In this document: positions 5,641 to 6,746 of the stretch, in pieces | How the letters are laid out: each line of letters opens with the position of its first letter | How positions within the stretch are numbered: the stretch's first letter is position 1 | Assembly: GCA_023436805.1 (NCBI GenBank) | Contig: JAEZHT010000080.1 | Span: 1-6,746, forward strand | DNA from: Bacillota bacterium | GTDB taxonomy: Bacteria > Bacillota_I > Bacilli_A > Acholeplasmatales > UBA5453 | DNA length: 6,746 nt | Direction of reading: 5' to 3' | Program-made: the position numbers and the translations under genes | The notes under the pieces: model-generated | Database searches by the model: none | Seen by the model: only the letters and a program-made list of their open reading frames with translations | What the model was told of the DNA's origin: nothing

Positions 5641-6604
5641 AGAGGTTCACCTCCACATTGTGTGCTTTCAAATAAGCGATGGCTTCATTGGTTTGTTTAC
5701 CAAAGAATTGAACATATAAGAAACCGATGGTTTCAGATTTCAATTCTAAGGTCTTAGCGTATTTGATGTTGACATCGATGTTGAATTGCTTGATACAATC
5801 GGAAAGAATTGTATCGTCGCTATTCTTATGGTTATAAACCAATTCGTAAACCATCGATTCATTGGTTTCATATTTGAAGGTTTGTAACAAGGATTTCGCA
5901 ACCATCGATTGAGGGTGGATGAATAAATCTTTGATTTTAGTATCCTCAACGATATGACCCAAATCCATCACCACCACACGGTCACACAACGCTTTGACCA
6001 CTTCAATTTGGTGGGTAATGAAGACGATGGTGACACCTGTTTTGTCATGAATATGTTTGAGTAAATCTAAAATATCGGTCGCTGTTTTTTGATCCAAAGC
6101 AGAAGTTGCTTCGTCACAAAGCAATACTTTCGGGTGGTTAGCCAGTGCTCTAGCGATACCTACCCTTTGACGTTCACCACCGGACAACGATTTGGGATAC
6201 ATCTCTTTTTTATCCGATAATCCGACCAAAGATAACAACTCTAAAATGCGTTCATCTTTGTTACCTGGGTATTTCGCGATATCTAATGGTAATTTTATAT
6301 TTTCATACACGGTCATCGAATGAATCAAATTGAAATGTTGAAAAATCATGCCGATGGTGTGACGCATTCGATCAATCGCCTTTTGCTTATGCATGTCTAT
6401 GGCGACGCCATCGATGCTGACGATGCCGTCTGTTGGTTCGATTAAGCCATTGATGATACGTACCAACGTGCTCTTACCGGCACCACTGTAACCCAAGATG
6501 CCAACAATTTCACCGGCTTGGATGGTTAAATTCACCTCATCCAACGCGTGGAATGTCGTTTTTTTATGGGGATAGGATTTAGATATGTGTTTGAGTTCAA
6601 TCAT
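5630..6604 (-). CDS. metN: Methionine ABC importer ATP-binding protein
   Basis: This 324-residue ATPase on the cytoplasmic face powers MetI-mediated methionine import. Ordered motifs: Walker A GYSGAGKST (38-46), Q-loop Q89 in IFQHFN, signature LSGGERQR (140-147), Walker B LLCDEA (161-166, with D164 and catalytic E165), D-loop SALD (168-171) and the switch histidine H198. Residues from about 250 to 324 form the C-terminal NIL domain that in MetN binds methionine and inhibits transport when the internal pool is high; its presence separates MetN from other ABC ATPases. The start is ATG 6604, with AAGGAG at 6616-6611; the frame extends to a TTG at 6625, but that codon lies in the terminator T-tract and lacks a ribosome site. 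It is the first gene of metN-metI-metQ, downstream of the S-box leader. Confidence 0.96.
   Translation of the reverse strand: MIELKHISKSYPHKKTTFHALDEVNLTIQAGEIVGILGYSGAGKSTLVRIINGLIEPTDGIVSIDGVAIDMHKQKAIDRMRHTIGMIFQHFNLIHSMTVYENIKLPLDIAKYPGNKDERILELLSLVGLSDKKEMYPKSLSGGERQRVGIARALANHPKVLLCDEATSALDQKTATDILDLLKHIHDKTGVTIVFITHQIEVVKALCDRVVVMDLGHIVEDTKIKDLFIHPQSMVAKSLLQTFKYETNESMVYELVYNHKNSDDTILSDCIKQFNIDVNIKYAKTLELKSETIGFLYVQFFGKQTNEAIAYLKAHNVEVNLYAQ
5642..5654 (-). promoter_or_regulatory. metI ribosome site that can fold into a small hairpin
   Basis: On the - strand the site reads GGAGGTGAACCTCT immediately before ATG 5640. GAGG (5653-5650) can pair with CCTC (5645-5642) around a TGAA loop, which would hide the Shine-Dalgarno sequence. 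A ribosome finishing metN, whose stop is at 5632-5630, would pass over and open it, so translation of metI may depend on translation of metN. Confidence 0.5.
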
Positions 6605-6610
6605 GATAAT

Positions 6611-6616
6611 CTCCTT
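6611..6616 (-). promoter_or_regulatory. metN ribosome binding site
   Basis: AAGGAG on the - strand lies six bases before ATG 6604, directly after the leader terminator. It decides the start in favour of 6604 over an upstream in-frame TTG at 6625. Confidence 0.85.
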
Positions 6617-6621
6617 AAGAA

Positions 6622-6652
6622 ACAAAAATGCCTATCGCGTCGCGACAGGCAT
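6622..6652 (-). terminator. Leader terminator (expression platform) upstream of metN
   Basis: On the - strand ATGCCTGTCGC (6652-6642) pairs with GCGATAGGCAT (6638-6628) around GAC. This is an 11-bp stem with one G-U pair, followed by TTTTTGTT. It sits between the S-box aptamer and metN, where a riboswitch-controlled terminator belongs. A competing pairing exists: GACGCAT (6673-6667) with ATGC-CT-GTC (6652-6644), a plausible antiterminator. Confidence 0.88.
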
Positions 6653-6666
6653 GTATTTATGAGTAA

Positions 6667-6746
6667 ATGCGTCCATCGCTTATAGCTTTACCACCGTGAT
6701 CATTCCGGTTGGTAGACGTTCATCGAGCTATATCTCTCCCGTCTTC
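6667..6746 (-). promoter_or_regulatory. SAM-I (S-box) riboswitch aptamer, 5' end cut by window edge
   Basis: The - strand shows the S-box order. P2 outer helix AGACG (6744-6740) pairs with CGTCT (6718-6714). The inner helix has GAG and CTC arms (CTC at 6727-6725). The conserved GATGAA (6724-6719) follows. P3 begins with ACCAACC (6713-6707) and closes with GGTGGTAAAGC (6695-6685), equivalent to the usual GCAACC and GGTGCTAAA blocks. A short P4, GCT-ATA-AGC, lies at 6686-6678. The 3' strand of P1 falls at about 6677-6667; its partner is beyond the right edge, as is the promoter. S-box RNAs bind S-adenosylmethionine and turn off methionine genes, which fits the metNIQ operon directly downstream. 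P3 and P4 are short, so a variant class is possible. Confidence 0.78.

Noticed and set aside
6605..6625. TTG start for MetN seven residues upstream
   Set aside because: It lies in the terminator T-tract without a ribosome site; ATG 6604 has AAGGAG at good spacing, and MIELKHISKSY is the usual MetN beginning.
6622..6746. T-box leader in place of an S-box
   Set aside because: GGTGGTAAAGC superficially resembles the T-box core, but the required TGGNACC is missing, while GATGAA, CCAACC and P2 pairing fit the S-box order.

Overview
The window looks like chromosomal DNA from a low-GC Gram-positive-lineage bacterium, either Acholeplasma-like Mollicutes or a close Bacillota relative. This is inferred from AT-rich intergenic DNA, strong AAGGAG/GGAGG ribosome sites, U-tract terminators, an MKK...LAAC lipoprotein signal and a SAM-I-type leader. 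TGA is used as a stop (end of the GGDEF gene) and tryptophan is TGG, so the Mycoplasma/Spiroplasma code does not apply. The species cannot be fixed from this sequence alone.

Layout, left to right. On the + strand, 38-574 is a small NAD(P)H-dependent FMN reductase closed by its own terminator. Next comes a two-gene unit, 654-3418: a membrane-anchored PAS-GGDEF diguanylate cyclase joined by an ATGA stop/start overlap to an unusual 415-residue protein. That protein fuses a ClbS/DfsB-type (DUF1706) helical bundle to a nucleotidyltransferase with a DUF4037-like tail. The unit ends in a terminator at about 3419-3445. A roughly 190-bp spacer then carries clustered TTTGAA/TTCAAA half-sites, a good extended -10 promoter and a structured leader. 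It precedes an unrecognised four-helix membrane protein (3635-4099).

The right third is on the - strand and meets the membrane-protein gene convergently at a bidirectional terminator (4111-4141). It is a complete methionine ABC importer operon in the usual order metN-metI-metQ (ATPase, permease, binding lipoprotein). The metN and metI genes overlap by 11 bp, and metQ follows metI after 14 bp. Upstream of metN lies most of a SAM-I (S-box) riboswitch followed by a strong intrinsic terminator. The first strand of its P1 helix and the promoter lie beyond the right edge. The expected logic is that high SAM favours termination before metN, while low SAM permits read-through and methionine uptake.

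Most of the window is ordinary housekeeping, transport and signalling. The parts most worth a second look are the ClbS/DfsB-nucleotidyltransferase fusion coupled to a diguanylate cyclase, the orphan membrane protein with its elaborate leader, and the compact, slightly divergent S-box. I do not see a CRISPR array, insertion sequence, tRNA or rRNA gene, or phage gene.
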